From positions 186,001 through 250,000 of the forward strand of contig NZ_JAAAMU010000008.1 in NCBI RefSeq assembly GCF_009909195.1: DNA of 64,000 nt, given 5' to 3'. Position 1 is the stretch's first letter. Every line of letters starts with the position of its first letter. Shown here piece by piece: positions 15,941 through 27,990 of this stretch. The notes under the pieces are model-generated. The model was given only the letters and a program-made list of their open reading frames with translations. It made no database searches and had not been told where the DNA came from. This stretch comes from Paenibacillus sacheonensis (GTDB taxonomy: Bacteria > Bacillota > Bacilli > Paenibacillales > Paenibacillaceae). A program made the position numbers and the translations under genes.

Positions 15941-17880
15941 GCCGTCTCACCTCCGGTAATCAGAGGTAGAACAACCGTGACCGTCGTGCCTTCGTTCAAC
16001 TCGGAATCGAGCGCGATGGTTCCGCCGTGCGCTTTGACGATTTCCCGGGCAATGGAAAGCCCGAGACCCGTGCCGCCCATGCTCCGCGAGCGGGCCTTGT
16101 CCACCCGGTAGAACCGGTCGAAAATCCGGCCCAGATCCCGCTTCGGAATGCCGATACCGGTATCCTTCACGCTGATCGCGATCGAAGGCGGCCCTTGCCG
16201 CCCCTGGTCGCCCGCTTCATTGTCGGCTCGGGCGTTCAACCTACCTTGGTCGTCAGCTCCGCTGCCCCTGGTCGTAAACTCCGTTCCTGCCGCGCGGGCA
16301 TGCACCCTGCGCGCCGTGATCTCGATACGTCCCCCGTCCAGCGTATACTTGATCGCGTTGGACACGAGATTATCGAGCACTTGATCGATTTGGTCGCGGT
16401 CGAGCCAGACCGTCGTGATACCGTCCTCGACATGCACGGCCGCCCGAATCGCCTTCTTGCGCATTTGGAAAGAGAAGCGGTCCGCCACCTCTTCCAGCAT
16501 TTCCGGCACGTTCGTCTGCTGCCTGCGCAGCAGCCCTTGGTTAGAATCAAGCCGCGACAGATGCAGCAGGTCGGTCACGAGCCGGATCATCCGCTCCGTC
16601 TCGTTGCGAATGACGCCCACGAACCGCTGTCCGAGCTCGCGCTCGTCCATCGCGCCTTCGTCCAGCGCTTCCGCATAGCTCTTGATCGTCGTGAGCGGCG
16701 TGCGCAGCTCGTGCGAGACGTTCGCCACGAACTCGCGCCGCGACTGCTCTAATCGCTCCTGCTCCGTAATATCCTGCAGCACCGCGATCGTGCCGGAGAT
16801 GCCGTGCTCCCGGCGATGGATCGGCGTCAACGTTACCCGCAGCAGCTCGTCCTCTTCGCCCTCGGACTGCAGATGATAGATCACCGCCGGCTGATCGCTT
16901 CCTCTAGGAAGCGACGCAAGCGGCGATTCGTCGATCCGGAACAGCTCGTTCAGCCTCATGCCCTCGCAATCGTCCCTGCGCAGCATCTCGCGCGCCCGGC
17001 GATTCGAGATAATGACGATACCCCGCTCGTCCGCCGCTACGACGCCATCGCTCATGTTGGAGAGAATCGAAGCAATCTTCTCCTTCTCTTCCTCGTTAGC
17101 CGATAATGCGTCGCGCAGCCGCATCGTCATATTATTGAACACCTCGGAGAGGCGCCCGATTTCATCATCGCCAAGCACCGGCACCTGCTGGTCGAACCGC
17201 CCTTCGGCAACGCCCGCAGCCTGCCTCGTGAGCGCCTTGATCGGATTCGTGATCGTATGCGCCAGCAGGATGCCAAGCACGCCCGTCAGTCCCAGCGCGA
17301 ACAGCATCCCCGACATGAAGATCCGGTTAATGCGGTCTACCGTGCGGTATAAGTCCTTCATGGATGCAATCAGATACACCGCACCCACGATTTTATCGCT
17401 ATATACGACCGGCTTTGCGATTATCTTCTTGCGCTGGCCGTCTTCGTCGATGATTTCCTCTTCGTTGTCCGGAATGCCCTGCAGCGCGCGGCTGACCGCA
17501 AGCGACGTATTTTTCTTCCCGATATACGATTGATGGGATTGCGAAGATGTCGCCAGCACCTTGCCGCTCACGTCCATCACTTGGATCTCCGCTTCGTTAA
17601 TGCTGAACAGGTTGCTCACCAGCATGCCGAGGTACTCTTCGCGCGTTTGTTCGCCGGGATTGCCCGGCTTCTCCGGCTGATTGGACAGCGTCTGCGCCGC
17701 GATATCGGTCAGCAGGTTCGCCTGCTCGTTCATATTGTTCGTGAAATTCGACGTCAGCGACGTCTTCATGGTGCTAATGAAATACACGCCGATCAGCTGC
17801 ATCGCAATCAAGATCAGCAGCACGTAGATAATAATCAGCTTGACTTGAATGGTGCGGAAAAAGCGTATGCCCCCGTTCAT
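15937..17880 (-). CDS. walK: WalK sensor histidine kinase (YycG)
   Basis: A 647-residue essential kinase controlling cell-wall hydrolases. Two membrane segments (about 13-34 and 188-208) bracket an extracellular PDC-like sensor; HAMP (209-262), PAS (263-370), HisKA with H390 in NVSHELRTP, and HATPase_c with N508 in the NAIKYT box, DTGIGI (573-578) and GTGLGL (603-608) follow. Unusual: about 37 polar residues (527-563) are inserted inside the ATPase domain between two strands. Start and stop overlap walR and walH by 4 bases each. Confidence 0.96.
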   Translation of the reverse strand: MNGGIRFFRTIQVKLIIIYVLLILIAMQLIGVYFISTMKTSLTSNFTNNMNEQANLLTDIAAQTLSNQPEKPGNPGEQTREEYLGMLVSNLFSINEAEIQVMDVSGKVLATSSQSHQSYIGKKNTSLAVSRALQGIPDNEEEIIDEDGQRKKIIAKPVVYSDKIVGAVYLIASMKDLYRTVDRINRIFMSGMLFALGLTGVLGILLAHTITNPIKALTRQAAGVAEGRFDQQVPVLGDDEIGRLSEVFNNMTMRLRDALSANEEEKEKIASILSNMSDGVVAADERGIVIISNRRAREMLRRDDCEGMRLNELFRIDESPLASLPRGSDQPAVIYHLQSEGEEDELLRVTLTPIHRREHGISGTIAVLQDITEQERLEQSRREFVANVSHELRTPLTTIKSYAEALDEGAMDERELGQRFVGVIRNETERMIRLVTDLLHLSRLDSNQGLLRRQQTNVPEMLEEVADRFSFQMRKKAIRAAVHVEDGITTVWLDRDQIDQVLDNLVSNAIKYTLDGGRIEITARRVHARAAGTEFTTRGSGADDQGRLNARADNEAGDQGRQGPPSIAISVKDTGIGIPKRDLGRIFDRFYRVDKARSRSMGGTGLGLSIAREIVKAHGGTIALDSELNEGTTVTVVLPLITGGETA

Positions 17881-18632
17881 CCGAAGCCGAAACCTCCGGA
17901 TTTCGGATTGCGCATGAGGTAGCCCAGGCCGCGGCGGGTCAAAATATACTCCGGCCGGCTCGGATCATCCTCGATCTTCTCGCGAAGCCGCCGAATCGTC
18001 ACGTCCACCGTACGCACGTCGCCGAAATACTCGAATCCCCAGACAGCCTGCAGCAGATGCTCGCGCGTCATCACCTTGCCGTTGTTGCGCGCCAAGTAGT
18101 ACACGAGCTCATACTCGCGGTGGGTCAGATCAAGCGGTTCATTGTCCTTGTATACCACGTACATATCCGTATCGATAAACAAATTAAAAATCGCGAGACC
18201 CTGCTTGTCCGCTCCGGCGGCATCCGCGCTCGAGGCGCTTCCGGCGACGGCAGCGGCGGCAGACTCGTTCTTCGTCCGGCGTAAATGCGCTTTCACCCTG
18301 GCCAGCAGCTCGCGCGTGCCGAATGGCTTCGTCACGTAATCGTCGGCGCCGAGCTCGAGACCCAGCACCTTATCCAGTTCCGTGTCTTTGGCCGTCAGCA
18401 TGATGATCGGCGTCTGCAGCCGGGTACGCACCTCGCGGCACACATCCATGCCGTCCTTCACGGGCAGCATCAGGTCCAGCAATATCAAATCGGGTAATTC
18501 CTCGAATGCCAGCCGCACCGCTTCTCCGCCGTCGAACGCGCAGATGACCTGGTAGCCTTCCTTTTCGAGGTTGAATTTTATAATATCCGCAATCGGTTGT
18601 TCGTCGTCGACCACTAGTATTTTTCCGTGCAT
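17877..18632 (-). CDS. walR: WalR response regulator (YycF)
   Basis: A 251-residue OmpR-type regulator. The receiver domain holds D9-D10 and the phosphoacceptor D53 (LLDLMLP), T81 and K103; the winged-helix DNA-binding domain ends in '[34 protein letters not shown]'. The linker (about 122-143) is a long Ala/Ser stretch, longer than in B. subtilis. It heads the wal operon. An extended -10-like TATGGTAGAAT lies at 18668-18678 (minus strand), with no good -35. It activates wall-hydrolase genes such as the neighbouring M23 peptidase type. Confidence 0.97.
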   Translation of the reverse strand: MHGKILVVDDEQPIADIIKFNLEKEGYQVICAFDGGEAVRLAFEELPDLILLDLMLPVKDGMDVCREVRTRLQTPIIMLTAKDTELDKVLGLELGADDYVTKPFGTRELLARVKAHLRRTKNESAAAAVAGSASSADAAGADKQGLAIFNLFIDTDMYVVYKDNEPLDLTHREYELVYYLARNNGKVMTREHLLQAVWGFEYFGDVRTVDVTIRRLREKIEDDPSRPEYILTRRGLGYLMRNPKSGGFGFG

Positions 18633-18782
18633 CGCTACACCGCCTGTCGATTAAGCAATCTCCCTTTATTCTACCATAGTAGCCATGCGCGTTCCCAATG
18701 AAAGTTCCCTCATATCAGGGGAGATTTAGGCGAATAACGGCGAATTGGCGCCTTTTCGGCCCATATATCCCCTTACACAACA

Positions 18783-18817
18783 AAACACCGCCGCGGCCAA
18801 GGAGCCGGGCGGTGTTT
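18783..18817 (-). terminator. Terminator of the M23 peptidase gene
   Basis: A perfect 10-bp stem AAACACCGCC/GGCGGTGTTT; the minus strand continues with TGTTG. It lies 20 bases after the stop. Confidence 0.8.
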
Positions 18818-18836
18818 CAACGATAAGCTTTCCAGA

Positions 18837-20366
18837 TTATAGATATTTAAGCGGGTTCTGCAGCTGACCGTTCTTGTGGACTTCGAAATGCAGATGCGTG
18901 CCGAAGGAATGGCCGGTATTGCCCATGATGCCTATGGTTGAACCTTGGCTGACGGTCTGGCCCTTCTTGACCGAAATCTTGCTCAAGTGGCCGTACCAAG
19001 TCTCATACCCGTTCTTATGGTCGATAATGATACAATTGCCGAGCCCCGGGCGCGTTCCCGTGAAGGTAACAACCCCGTTGTCCGCAGCCATAATCGTATG
19101 ACTGCCGACCATATCCACGCCGCGATGCAGCGCGCCCCAGCGCATTCCGAAGAAGCTCGTTAAACGGTGGCCGGTGACCGGCCACGCGAATTGTCCGGTG
19201 CCCTCGCTGAGGTTCACCTTCGTGCCCTTCATGATAATCGCCGGCACGGAAGGCTCGAGCACGACCTCGCTGATCAGCTCTTCGCTCATCAGGTAGCCGT
19301 TCTCCTTCACCAGCCGGTAGACAAGCTGCTTCTTGCCGCTCTGCCCTTGGCGAATGATCTTCTGTTCGCCCGACTTCATGTTGCTGTTCTTCTGAAAGAC
19401 CGTCTTCGGCTCGATGGATTCCGTTTCGGTCACGTTCTCGACCGTCTGGACCGTTACCTCCGGCTGCAATACGGTCAAATCGAGCACGTCGCCGACCTTG
19501 ATCATATCATCCTTGATCCATTTGTTCCGCTCATAGATAACCTGCGGCGAAATATTGAATTTCTGCGCGACGCAGCCGACGCAGTCGCCTTCTTGGACGG
19601 TGTACGACTTCGGCTTCACCGTTCCTTTGATGAGCTGCAGGTAGAGCTGCTCCGGATCGGCAATGTCGGTCGGTTGCACGTCGGCGTCGTTCGTCGCGAT
19701 CTTCTCGACGAATTTCACCGACTTGAGCGCCGTCCTCGACTTCATGCTGCCGTCGGCCGAATAAGCGAGTGCCGTTACTTCCGTCTTCGCCGATTTGGTC
19801 TTGGGCGCGTATTTGCCCTGTACCCGATTGAGCAGCGCGGTTGCCGTCGCTTTATCCTTCACGACGCCGACCTGCTTGCCGTCTACGACGAGCGCGACGC
19901 CCGTCGCATGGCTGACGAACAGCCCTTCGAGCTTCTGCAGGGTTGCGGTTGTTTCCGGATGTGCATTGTAAGCGCTTTTATCCCCATATGTGATCTTACC
20001 CGTATCCAGCACCATATGTAGATCAGGATTTTCCTTCTCCAGCTTCTTCTGCACATTGCCAATCAGCTCCGTTACTTGCGCCTTGGAACTGACCTCGCCG
20101 ATCAAATTGCCGTTTTGGTATACCTCGAGATAGTCTACTGTATGTGCCTTCACGTAGTGCGTTCCGCTCAAGACGGCGGCGACAAGCACGACGGCTGCGC
20201 CTCCTGTAAGCAGAAGCGGTTTTTTTCGCTGCGTACGCGGATGCGTGGGAGAATTGTGCTCTATATCAGACTGCGAATGAATGTGATTGGGCCCTACGCG
20301 CCGAAAAGTCTGCCGGAATGAATTCCATGCTTTTCGGAATCGACCCTTGTCCGTAAAAAAGGTCAT
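18837..20366 (-). CDS. Cell-wall M23 endopeptidase with LysM and G5 domains
   Basis: A 509-residue secreted or membrane-tethered protein. A membrane segment lies at about 50-70; a helical region follows, then LysM (about 257-301, 'YTVQEGDCVGCVAQKFNISPQVIYERN'), G5 (about 305-390) and the M23 peptidase (about 395-509). Zinc ligands and catalytic histidines are H414 and D418 (HRGVD), H460 and H491/H493 (HLHFE). It cuts peptidoglycan cross-links. The LysM has a CVGC pair where most have no cysteine. AAAGGAG precedes the ATG. Its place next to walR suggests WalRK control; that is inference. Confidence 0.92.
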   Translation of the reverse strand: MTFFTDKGRFRKAWNSFRQTFRRVGPNHIHSQSDIEHNSPTHPRTQRKKPLLLTGGAAVVLVAAVLSGTHYVKAHTVDYLEVYQNGNLIGEVSSKAQVTELIGNVQKKLEKENPDLHMVLDTGKITYGDKSAYNAHPETTATLQKLEGLFVSHATGVALVVDGKQVGVVKDKATATALLNRVQGKYAPKTKSAKTEVTALAYSADGSMKSRTALKSVKFVEKIATNDADVQPTDIADPEQLYLQLIKGTVKPKSYTVQEGDCVGCVAQKFNISPQVIYERNKWIKDDMIKVGDVLDLTVLQPEVTVQTVENVTETESIEPKTVFQKNSNMKSGEQKIIRQGQSGKKQLVYRLVKENGYLMSEELISEVVLEPSVPAIIMKGTKVNLSEGTGQFAWPVTGHRLTSFFGMRWGALHRGVDMVGSHTIMAADNGVVTFTGTRPGLGNCIIIDHKNGYETWYGHLSKISVKKGQTVSQGSTIGIMGNTGHSFGTHLHFEVHKNGQLQNPLKYL

Positions 20367-20500
20367 GATCGTCTCCTTTTCGCGTTATGCTTCCTTAAAG
20401 TGATCAGATCCGACAATGAAATTTCTACATTATCAGGCCACGATTCCTACTTTAACATAACGCGACAGGCGGGTTCAACCGGACGCCCTTTTACACGACA

Positions 20501-21304
20501 TTAATATTTGCTCAGAATTGACGACATTTTATCGTACTCTTCCCGGTCCAAATATTGCGCCATCAACTGGTTCACCTTCGTCATTTCCTCTGCGGTCAGC
20601 CCTTCCTCCATCATCGCCGATATCTGCTGCCAAGCATCCTGGGGAAGCTTTTTCATCATGTCGTTGAACAGCTGCTCCTTGTCCGCTTCGCTCATCTGCG
20701 ACTTGGCCGCATTGATCTCGTCCGTCGACATCGCCACTTCGTCCTTCGACGAGGATCCGCTTGCATCCGTGCCGGTGCCGCCGCTCTCCGTACCCGCACT
20801 GCTGCCTTGTCCGGAAGACGCGCCGCTGTTCCCCTTCGGTCCCGTTCCGCCGCCGATGTCGCTCAATTGCCCGTCGGTCAAATCGCTGAACGCGTCCTTC
20901 GAATCGTCCGCGTTCCCACCTCCGCCTGCGCCATTCTCTGCCGAAGCCGATCCTTGGCTGCCGTCGTTTCCGCTTCCGCTGCCCGCGGAAGAATCGGCCG
21001 GCTTGCTGTTGTCCGACGAATCGTCCTTGCCGGACGAATCATCGTTACTGGATGAAGCGTCCGCCGTATTCGTTTTCGAGTCCGAATCCTGCTTGGCAAC
21101 CGGATCGGATCCCCACATTTCGCCCCACAAGCCGCTGAGCGCGAAAGGCTGCTCCTCCAGCGGGATATGAAACTGCTTCAGCAGCGTCTCCACGTAACTG
21201 TTCACGACATAGCCCGTCGTCCAGATCGACAGAAAACTGATGAGCAGCGCTGCCGCGACGAGCTTCCCGAAGGCGGCCGCTACTTTCCCTGTTATCTTCC
21301 ACAT
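20501..21304 (-). CDS. Membrane-anchored protein with Ser/Gly/Asp-rich linker, unknown
   Basis: A 267-residue protein: short cytoplasmic N-terminus, one membrane segment (about 14-34), about 120 residues of low-complexity Ser/Gly/Asp, and a conserved-looking helical C-terminus ('EEMTKVNQLMAQYLDREEYDKMSSILSKY'). The start at 21304 has AAAGGG 8 bases upstream; the longer frame lacks one. It resembles hypothetical proteins found between purA and the M23 gene in Paenibacillaceae. Function unknown; the design suggests a cell-surface reach or spacer. Confidence 0.75.
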   Translation of the reverse strand: MWKITGKVAAAFGKLVAAALLISFLSIWTTGYVVNSYVETLLKQFHIPLEEQPFALSGLWGEMWGSDPVAKQDSDSKTNTADASSSNDDSSGKDDSSDNSKPADSSAGSGSGNDGSQGSASAENGAGGGGNADDSKDAFSDLTDGQLSDIGGGTGPKGNSGASSGQGSSAGTESGGTGTDASGSSSKDEVAMSTDEINAAKSQMSEADKEQLFNDMMKKLPQDAWQQISAMMEEGLTAEEMTKVNQLMAQYLDREEYDKMSSILSKY

Positions 21305-21522
21305 TCCTATCACCCTTTGCTGCTGCCGCCTATCAAAAGCAAAATGCTGCATTCGAGTCTCGCAACGCAAACGCATAGCAATCGGCTTTGGCGACTAGAT
21401 TGGCAAGGGCATTTCGCCCATACTTCTTAGTATGGGCATCCGTCGGACGAAGCATTCACCGATTCCCGTTAAAAATCAAAAGAGGAGGACGATTGCTCGC
21501 CCCCCTCACGCATATGCGTTAT

Positions 21523-22893
<1,371 letters not shown>

Positions 22894-22918
22894 TTAGTCC
22901 AGTAAAGTCAACGAAAAG

Positions 22919-22952
22919 CGAACAATTGCAGGGTTGCCCCTACAATTGTTCG
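22919..22952 (-). terminator. Terminator hairpin after dnaB
   Basis: A perfect 10-bp stem CGAACAATTG/CAATTGTTCG with an inner AGGG/CCCT pairing; CTTTTCG follows on the minus strand, 30 bases after the dnaB stop. Confidence 0.8.
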
Positions 22953-22981
22953 GAAATAGAAATATGAGGTCGTTCCCCTTT

Positions 22982-24346
22982 TTAGGAGGCATGTCCCGGT
23001 TCCTGATGCGACCGATCGAGCCCGACGAATTTATTGAAGTTCTTCAAGAACGCCAGCTCGACCGTGCCTACCGGCCCGTTCCGCTGCTTGGCGATAATGA
23101 TCTCGATGATGTTCTTCTTCTCCGATTCCTTATCGTAGTAATCGTCCCGGTATAGGAAGGCTACGATATCGGCATCTTGCTCGATGGAACCCGATTCCCG
23201 AAGGTCGGACATCATCGGACGCTTGTCCTGACGCTGCTCGACGCCCCGGCTCAGCTGAGAGAGCGCGATTACCGGCACTTCAAGCTCCCGTGCGATTTGC
23301 TTCAGCGTACGTGAGATTTCGGATACTTCCTGCTGCCGGTTCTCGCCGGCCTTGCCCCGGCCCTGGATCAGCTGCAGGTAATCGATCAGAATCATGCCGA
23401 GGCCGCGTTCCTTCTTCAACCGACGGCACTTGGCCCGAATGTCCGCTACCGTGATGCCCGGCGTATCGTCGATATAGATCTGCGCCTCGGACAGCGACCC
23501 GATCGCCATCGTTAGCTTTTCCCAGTCGTCGCCTATTAATTCCCCTGTCCGCATGCGGCCGGCGTCGACATTCGACTCGGCGCAGATCATCCGCTGCACC
23601 AGCTGCGCCGCGGACATCTCGAGACTAAAGATGGCGACCGTTTCGCGGGCGCGAACGCCGACGTTCTGGGCAATGTTCAGCGCGAACGCCGTCTTCCCTA
23701 CGGAAGGACGCGCCGCCACGATGATAAGATCGTTGCGCTGGAAACCGGAGGTCATCTTATCCAGATCGCTGAAGCCGGACGGAATGCCCGATGCGCCGCC
23801 TTTGTTGGAATAGAGATGCTCCACCCGCTCGAACACTTCCATCAGCACGTCGCGAATGGAGATGAACCCGCTGCTGGAGCGTCTGTTCGACAGCTCCATG
23901 ATACGCGCTTCCGCATCGCTCAGCATCAGGCCGACGTCGTCAGCCGCCGCATAACCATCCGATACGATATTCGTCGCCGTACGGATCAAGCGACGCATCA
24001 TCGATTTCTCTTCGACGATTTGCGCGTAATAGTCTACATTCGCTGCGGTTGGCACTGCATTGGCCAGCTTCGACAAATAACTGACGCCGCCAATCTCCTC
24101 CAGCTGCTGCCTGTCTTGCAGATAGGACATCAGCGTTACGAGATCGATGGGCTGACCGGATTCGCCGAGCTCGACCATGGCATCATAGATCAATTGATGC
24201 GACGGCAGATAGAAGTCTTCGCTCCGCAGCCGTTCCATCGCCGTAATGAGCGCTTCCGTCTGCAGCAGGACGGCACCGAGTACCGCCTGCTCCGCTTCCA
24301 TGTTCTGAGGCGGAACGCGGTCAAACATCGTCAGCTCTTCGCTCAT
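22982..24346 (-). CDS. dnaB: Replicative DNA helicase DnaB
   Basis: A 454-residue hexameric fork helicase (called DnaC in B. subtilis). The N-terminal primase-binding domain begins 'RVPPQNMEAEQAVLGAVLL'; the RecA-like C-terminal domain has Walker A AARPSVGKTAFALN, Walker B 'GMILIDYLQLI' and the 'SQLSRGVEQR' loop. I prefer the start MSEELTMFDRVPP at 24346 (GAGG upstream); the longer start at 24391 would overlap rplI by 17 bases and has no ribosome site. Confidence 0.97.
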   Translation of the reverse strand: MSEELTMFDRVPPQNMEAEQAVLGAVLLQTEALITAMERLRSEDFYLPSHQLIYDAMVELGESGQPIDLVTLMSYLQDRQQLEEIGGVSYLSKLANAVPTAANVDYYAQIVEEKSMMRRLIRTATNIVSDGYAAADDVGLMLSDAEARIMELSNRRSSSGFISIRDVLMEVFERVEHLYSNKGGASGIPSGFSDLDKMTSGFQRNDLIIVAARPSVGKTAFALNIAQNVGVRARETVAIFSLEMSAAQLVQRMICAESNVDAGRMRTGELIGDDWEKLTMAIGSLSEAQIYIDDTPGITVADIRAKCRRLKKERGLGMILIDYLQLIQGRGKAGENRQQEVSEISRTLKQIARELEVPVIALSQLSRGVEQRQDKRPMMSDLRESGSIEQDADIVAFLYRDDYYDKESEKKNIIEIIIAKQRNGPVGTVELAFLKNFNKFVGLDRSHQEPGHAS

Positions 24347-24374
24347 ATCCCTATCGCCTCTAGGTCCTTCGTTA

Positions 24375-24818
24375 TTATTCTTCCGAGGCATGTACGCTCA
24401 GCTTCGCTTTCACTTCAGGATGCAGCTTGACCAATACTTGCGTGACGCCAAGCGTACGAATCGGCTCTTCCAGCTCGATTTTCCGTTTATCGATCTTCAC
24501 GCCCTGCGCTTCCAGCGCTTCGGCGATTTGTTTGCTCGTAATCGCGCCGAACAGACGGCCGCCTTCGCCGGCTTTGGTCTTCACGACGACCTTCGTTGCT
24601 TCCAGGCGGCCGGCAAGCGCCTGCGCATCCGTCTTTTCTTGTTCCTTCTTGCGCTTCTCGGCGGCGTTCTGAGCATCCAGCGTTTTCAGGTTGCCGTCCG
24701 ATGCCGGCTTCGCCAGGTTCTTCGGAAACAGGAAATTGCGCACGTACCCTTCCGATACTTCTTTAATCTCGCCCTTCTTGCCTTGCCCCTTTACGTCCTG
24801 CAGAAAAATAACCTTCAT
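24375..24818 (-). CDS. rplI: 50S ribosomal protein L9
   Basis: A 147-residue protein with the L9 N-terminal signature '[36 protein letters not shown]', the long connecting helix and the C-terminal rRNA-binding domain. Its ATG overlaps the gdpP stop by 4 bases, so the two are coupled, as in other Bacilli. Confidence 0.97.
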   Translation of the reverse strand: MKVIFLQDVKGQGKKGEIKEVSEGYVRNFLFPKNLAKPASDGNLKTLDAQNAAEKRKKEQEKTDAQALAGRLEATKVVVKTKAGEGGRLFGAITSKQIAEALEAQGVKIDKRKIELEEPIRTLGVTQVLVKLHPEVKAKLSVHASEE

Positions 24819-26776
24819 TCGAATAGCCCCTCTTCCTTTTCGATTTCTTGCAGCACCTGCTTGAGGCGCTGCGCGACTTCCGTTACGGTGCCTTCGAGCT
24901 GCGCGGCGGCATTGGTCAGATGACCGCCCCCGCCCATACGCTCCATGACGACCTGCACATTCATATGGCCGAGTGACCGGGCACTGATGCCGATCAAGCC
25001 ATCGGGCCGTTCGCCGATCACGAATGATGCCAGAACGTCCGTCATATTCAGCAGCGTATCCGCCGTCTGCGCGATGAGCAGCTGGGAATATTGGCGTCCC
25101 TGCTCCGTCACGGCAATGGCAATATGTTCATACACGATTTCCGCGAGCTTAATCATCTCTGCCTTCTTGATGTATTCAGCCAGGTCTTCCTTCATCATCC
25201 GCTGAATAAGCGTCGAATCGGCGCCGTTGCGGCGCAGGAACGATGCGGCTTCGAACGTCCGCGAGCCCGTGCGGAGCGAGAAGCTCTTCGTGTCGACCGT
25301 AATGCCGGCCAGCAGCGCTGTCGCTTCGCGCACGTCCAGCAATACCCGGTCGTGAATATATTGAAGCAGCTCCGTGACGAGTTCGCAGGTGGAGGAAGCG
25401 TATGGCTCCATATACACCAGGATCGCATTCGCAATAAATTCCTCGCCGCGGCGGTGATGATCCACCACGACGATCTTATCTGTCATCGACAACAAGCGCG
25501 GCTCTTTGACCATGGACGCTTTATGCGTATCAACGACGACCGCCAGCGTCTTGTTGTCCACGATGCCGATCGCCTGGTCAGGCGTAATGATCCGCTTGAT
25601 GATCCGCTCGTCTTCCTTCAACATTTCCATCATTTTCTGAATGGCGGGATTAACGCCCTCGAGCACGATATACGCCTCTTTATTAAAGAGCAGCGCTGCC
25701 TTGAGCACGCCGATCGACGCACCGAGCGAGTCCATATCCGGCATCTTGTGCCCCATGATAATGATGCGCTCGCTGTCGCGCATGAGATCACGCAGCGCAT
25801 GCGCCACGACGCGCGCGCGCACGCGGGTGCGCTTCTCGACCGCATTGGACTTGCCGCCGTAGAACGACTGGCGCTGCCCGACCTTCACCGCCGCCTGATC
25901 CCCGCCGCGTCCCAGAGCGAAGTCGAGACTCGTCTGCGCCCAATGGCCGAGCTCCACGATGCTCTCCGCGCCGGCTGCGAAGCCGATGCTGAGCGTCATC
26001 GGGATCTTGTTCTCCGCGACGATCTCCCGCACCTCGTCAAGCAGCACGAACCGCGACAGCTCCAATTGCTTCAGCGTGCGCTGGTCCGTGATGACCAAAT
26101 ACCGGTCCGAAGTGAGCCGCTTCAAGTACACATGGAATTTGCTTGCCCATTCCGTGATCTCGGCCGTGGCCCGCGAGAGCAGCGTACTGCGCTGCTGATC
26201 GTCCATGCCCTGCGTCACTTCTTCGAGGTTATCCATCATGACGATCCCGATCGCCATCTTCTCTTCTTCGTAGCGCTTGGCCAGCTGCCACTGCTTCGTA
26301 ATGTCGCGAACGTACAACAGCCGCTCGTCGAAGCGGAAGCTAAGCTCGTAGATGGCGTTGCCAATGGTTGCTTCCATCGTGCCTTCGCGCACTTTCGCCT
26401 GCGACAGCGCCGGGAAGAGATCGTTCAACGACTCGCCGACGATCGAATCCCGTTCCATCATGTTGGTGATGAACACGTTATGCCATTCGATCGTTTTGTC
26501 CTCGTTGTACAGAATAATTCCGAACGGCAAATCGCTGATGACCTCGCGGCCCGCTTTCTTCACGCGATAGGACAACGTGCCAAGGTACATCTTCAAATCC
26601 CGGCGAAACGCCCGCTCCGCCATGACGGAATAGACTCCGATGGCGCCGGCCAACACCAGTCCAATGACGCCCAGCTTCCATTCGTACGTCGCCAGCGTAA
26701 TCGCCATTAACAGCATCAGCACGAGTGCCCACAAGTGGTGCATTCCGTGCCATCGTTTAATCAAGAACTTCGGCAT
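24815..26776 (-). CDS. gdpP: Cyclic-di-AMP phosphodiesterase GdpP (YybT)
   Basis: About 653 residues. Two N-terminal membrane segments (about 10-50) are followed by a PAS-like domain, a degenerate GGDEF domain and the catalytic DHH/DHHA1 domains ('[13 protein letters not shown]', '[12 protein letters not shown]', and '[12 protein letters not shown]' at the end). It hydrolyses c-di-AMP to pApA, affecting wall homeostasis, potassium and beta-lactam tolerance. The start at 26776 (GGGGCGGA upstream) matches family length; the frame extends to 26836 and would overlap the neighbour. Confidence 0.96.
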   Translation of the reverse strand: MPKFLIKRWHGMHHLWALVLMLLMAITLATYEWKLGVIGLVLAGAIGVYSVMAERAFRRDLKMYLGTLSYRVKKAGREVISDLPFGIILYNEDKTIEWHNVFITNMMERDSIVGESLNDLFPALSQAKVREGTMEATIGNAIYELSFRFDERLLYVRDITKQWQLAKRYEEEKMAIGIVMMDNLEEVTQGMDDQQRSTLLSRATAEITEWASKFHVYLKRLTSDRYLVITDQRTLKQLELSRFVLLDEVREIVAENKIPMTLSIGFAAGAESIVELGHWAQTSLDFALGRGGDQAAVKVGQRQSFYGGKSNAVEKRTRVRARVVAHALRDLMRDSERIIIMGHKMPDMDSLGASIGVLKAALLFNKEAYIVLEGVNPAIQKMMEMLKEDERIIKRIITPDQAIGIVDNKTLAVVVDTHKASMVKEPRLLSMTDKIVVVDHHRRGEEFIANAILVYMEPYASSTCELVTELLQYIHDRVLLDVREATALLAGITVDTKSFSLRTGSRTFEAASFLRRNGADSTLIQRMMKEDLAEYIKKAEMIKLAEIVYEHIAIAVTEQGRQYSQLLIAQTADTLLNMTDVLASFVIGERPDGLIGISARSLGHMNVQVVMERMGGGGHLTNAAAQLEGTVTEVAQRLKQVLQEIEKEEGLFE

Positions 26777-26795
26777 GTTCAATTCCGCCCCTGTG

Positions 26796-27707
26796 TCACG
26801 ATTTCTTAAACGCTCTTCGGATCGGGAACGCCGCATCCAACACCCCGACCAAGCTTAACGGCGGGAAAATCGCGACAATCACGGACAAAATGACCGGGAT
26901 CGCTTTGTTCCATTTCCGTTCGTGCGCCAGGTAGAAGCAGAAGCCCATCGCCTGGATGGAGAACGCCAGCTTCATCAGCGGCAGCAAGTTGTGGAGCATG
27001 ACCGTCATGAAGGAGGTCCCTTCGGTCGGCACCGCCATATCCATCATAAGAACGATCAAATAATAAAGGACGAAGAAACGCGGCAGCATCCATTTGTGCG
27101 CCGGCTGCAGCTTGGGAATGGACAGGCCGGAAGCGCGAAGCGCCTTTCCGGCGATTGCGTGCGCGATGACCGTAAAGACGAACGATATGACGATCAGCGC
27201 CATCGGAATGGCATGAATCAAACTCTGAATATACGACTCCGTAACTTCCGCCGTCCATGTGCCCGGCATCAGTCCCTCGCTATTCAGGTTGTCTATGGTG
27301 TCTGTAATCATGCTGCGAATTTCGTGAATCAAGGAGAAATCAAACCACAGATCGGCAAGCAGCAGCTCGAGCAGCGACTCCCCGAGCAGCGTCAGCATGA
27401 CGGCCGTCAGCACTTTGCGTGCCGGAACGCCCTTGCGGTACAGATGCCCCATGACGACGGACGGAATCAAGAAAAACACGCCGATAATCAAGGCGGCCGG
27501 CCCGAGGACGACTGTGCCGATCGCGTATACGACAGCCATATGCACGGCAAACGAGCGTTTGGATAACGTCGTATACAAGATGACCGCAGGCACCATCATG
27601 ACGGCGGCAACAAGCGCATTCACAAGCGGTACGGCGACAGCGAGCAGCAGCAGCAGAGCCGCGGCGCTCCATAGAATAGATTTTATACCGGTCTTCAAAC
27701 CGTTCAC
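26796..27707 (-). CDS. DUF2232 (YybS-like) multi-pass membrane protein
   Basis: A 303-residue protein with about eight hydrophobic segments, starting 'SILWSAAALLLLLAVAVPLVNALVAAVMMVPAVILY'. It matches the YybS family, always found directly upstream of gdpP-rplI in Bacilli. Function is not established; the fold resembles S-component transporters. It is 20 bases before gdpP and should be cotranscribed with it. Confidence 0.9.
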   Translation of the reverse strand: MNGLKTGIKSILWSAAALLLLLAVAVPLVNALVAAVMMVPAVILYTTLSKRSFAVHMAVVYAIGTVVLGPAALIIGVFFLIPSVVMGHLYRKGVPARKVLTAVMLTLLGESLLELLLADLWFDFSLIHEIRSMITDTIDNLNSEGLMPGTWTAEVTESYIQSLIHAIPMALIVISFVFTVIAHAIAGKALRASGLSIPKLQPAHKWMLPRFFVLYYLIVLMMDMAVPTEGTSFMTVMLHNLLPLMKLAFSIQAMGFCFYLAHERKWNKAIPVILSVIVAIFPPLSLVGVLDAAFPIRRAFKKS

Positions 27708-27888
27708 CTCTTGCTCTAGTTACTAGTGCGCAGCCTAAGCTTTACTCCCCATTATATCATAAATCAAGCACGGGAATACAGGAGACCATGTCCAGCAGAA
27801 CACCTTCCAACGGCCGAAGGATTCTCTTTCTCCGCTCTTTTCTGCAGCTCGATGACGGTTTAGGAGGCGGCAGGGTCACCGGGATACA

Positions 27889-27917
27889 AAACGCCGCCCT
27901 CTTCCCGAGGACGGCGT
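27889..27917 (-). terminator. Terminator of the CBS gene transcript
   Basis: A stem of about 11 bp with one mismatch (ACGCCGCCCTC/GAGGACGGCGT), followed on the minus strand by TTTTGT. It lies about 75 bases after the CBS gene stop. Confidence 0.7.
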
Positions 27918-27990
27918 CTATTGTCACTATAAGGGGCAGTGGGCAGCTGTGTGCTGTCCAGCTTGCTGTTCCTGCTGTTTAGCTCGCGGC

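Noticed and set aside
25091..26710. A 539-codon open frame on the plus strand
   Set aside because: It is antisense to gdpP, whose domains and motifs are clear, and the translation is Arg/His-rich as typical for GC-rich antisense frames.
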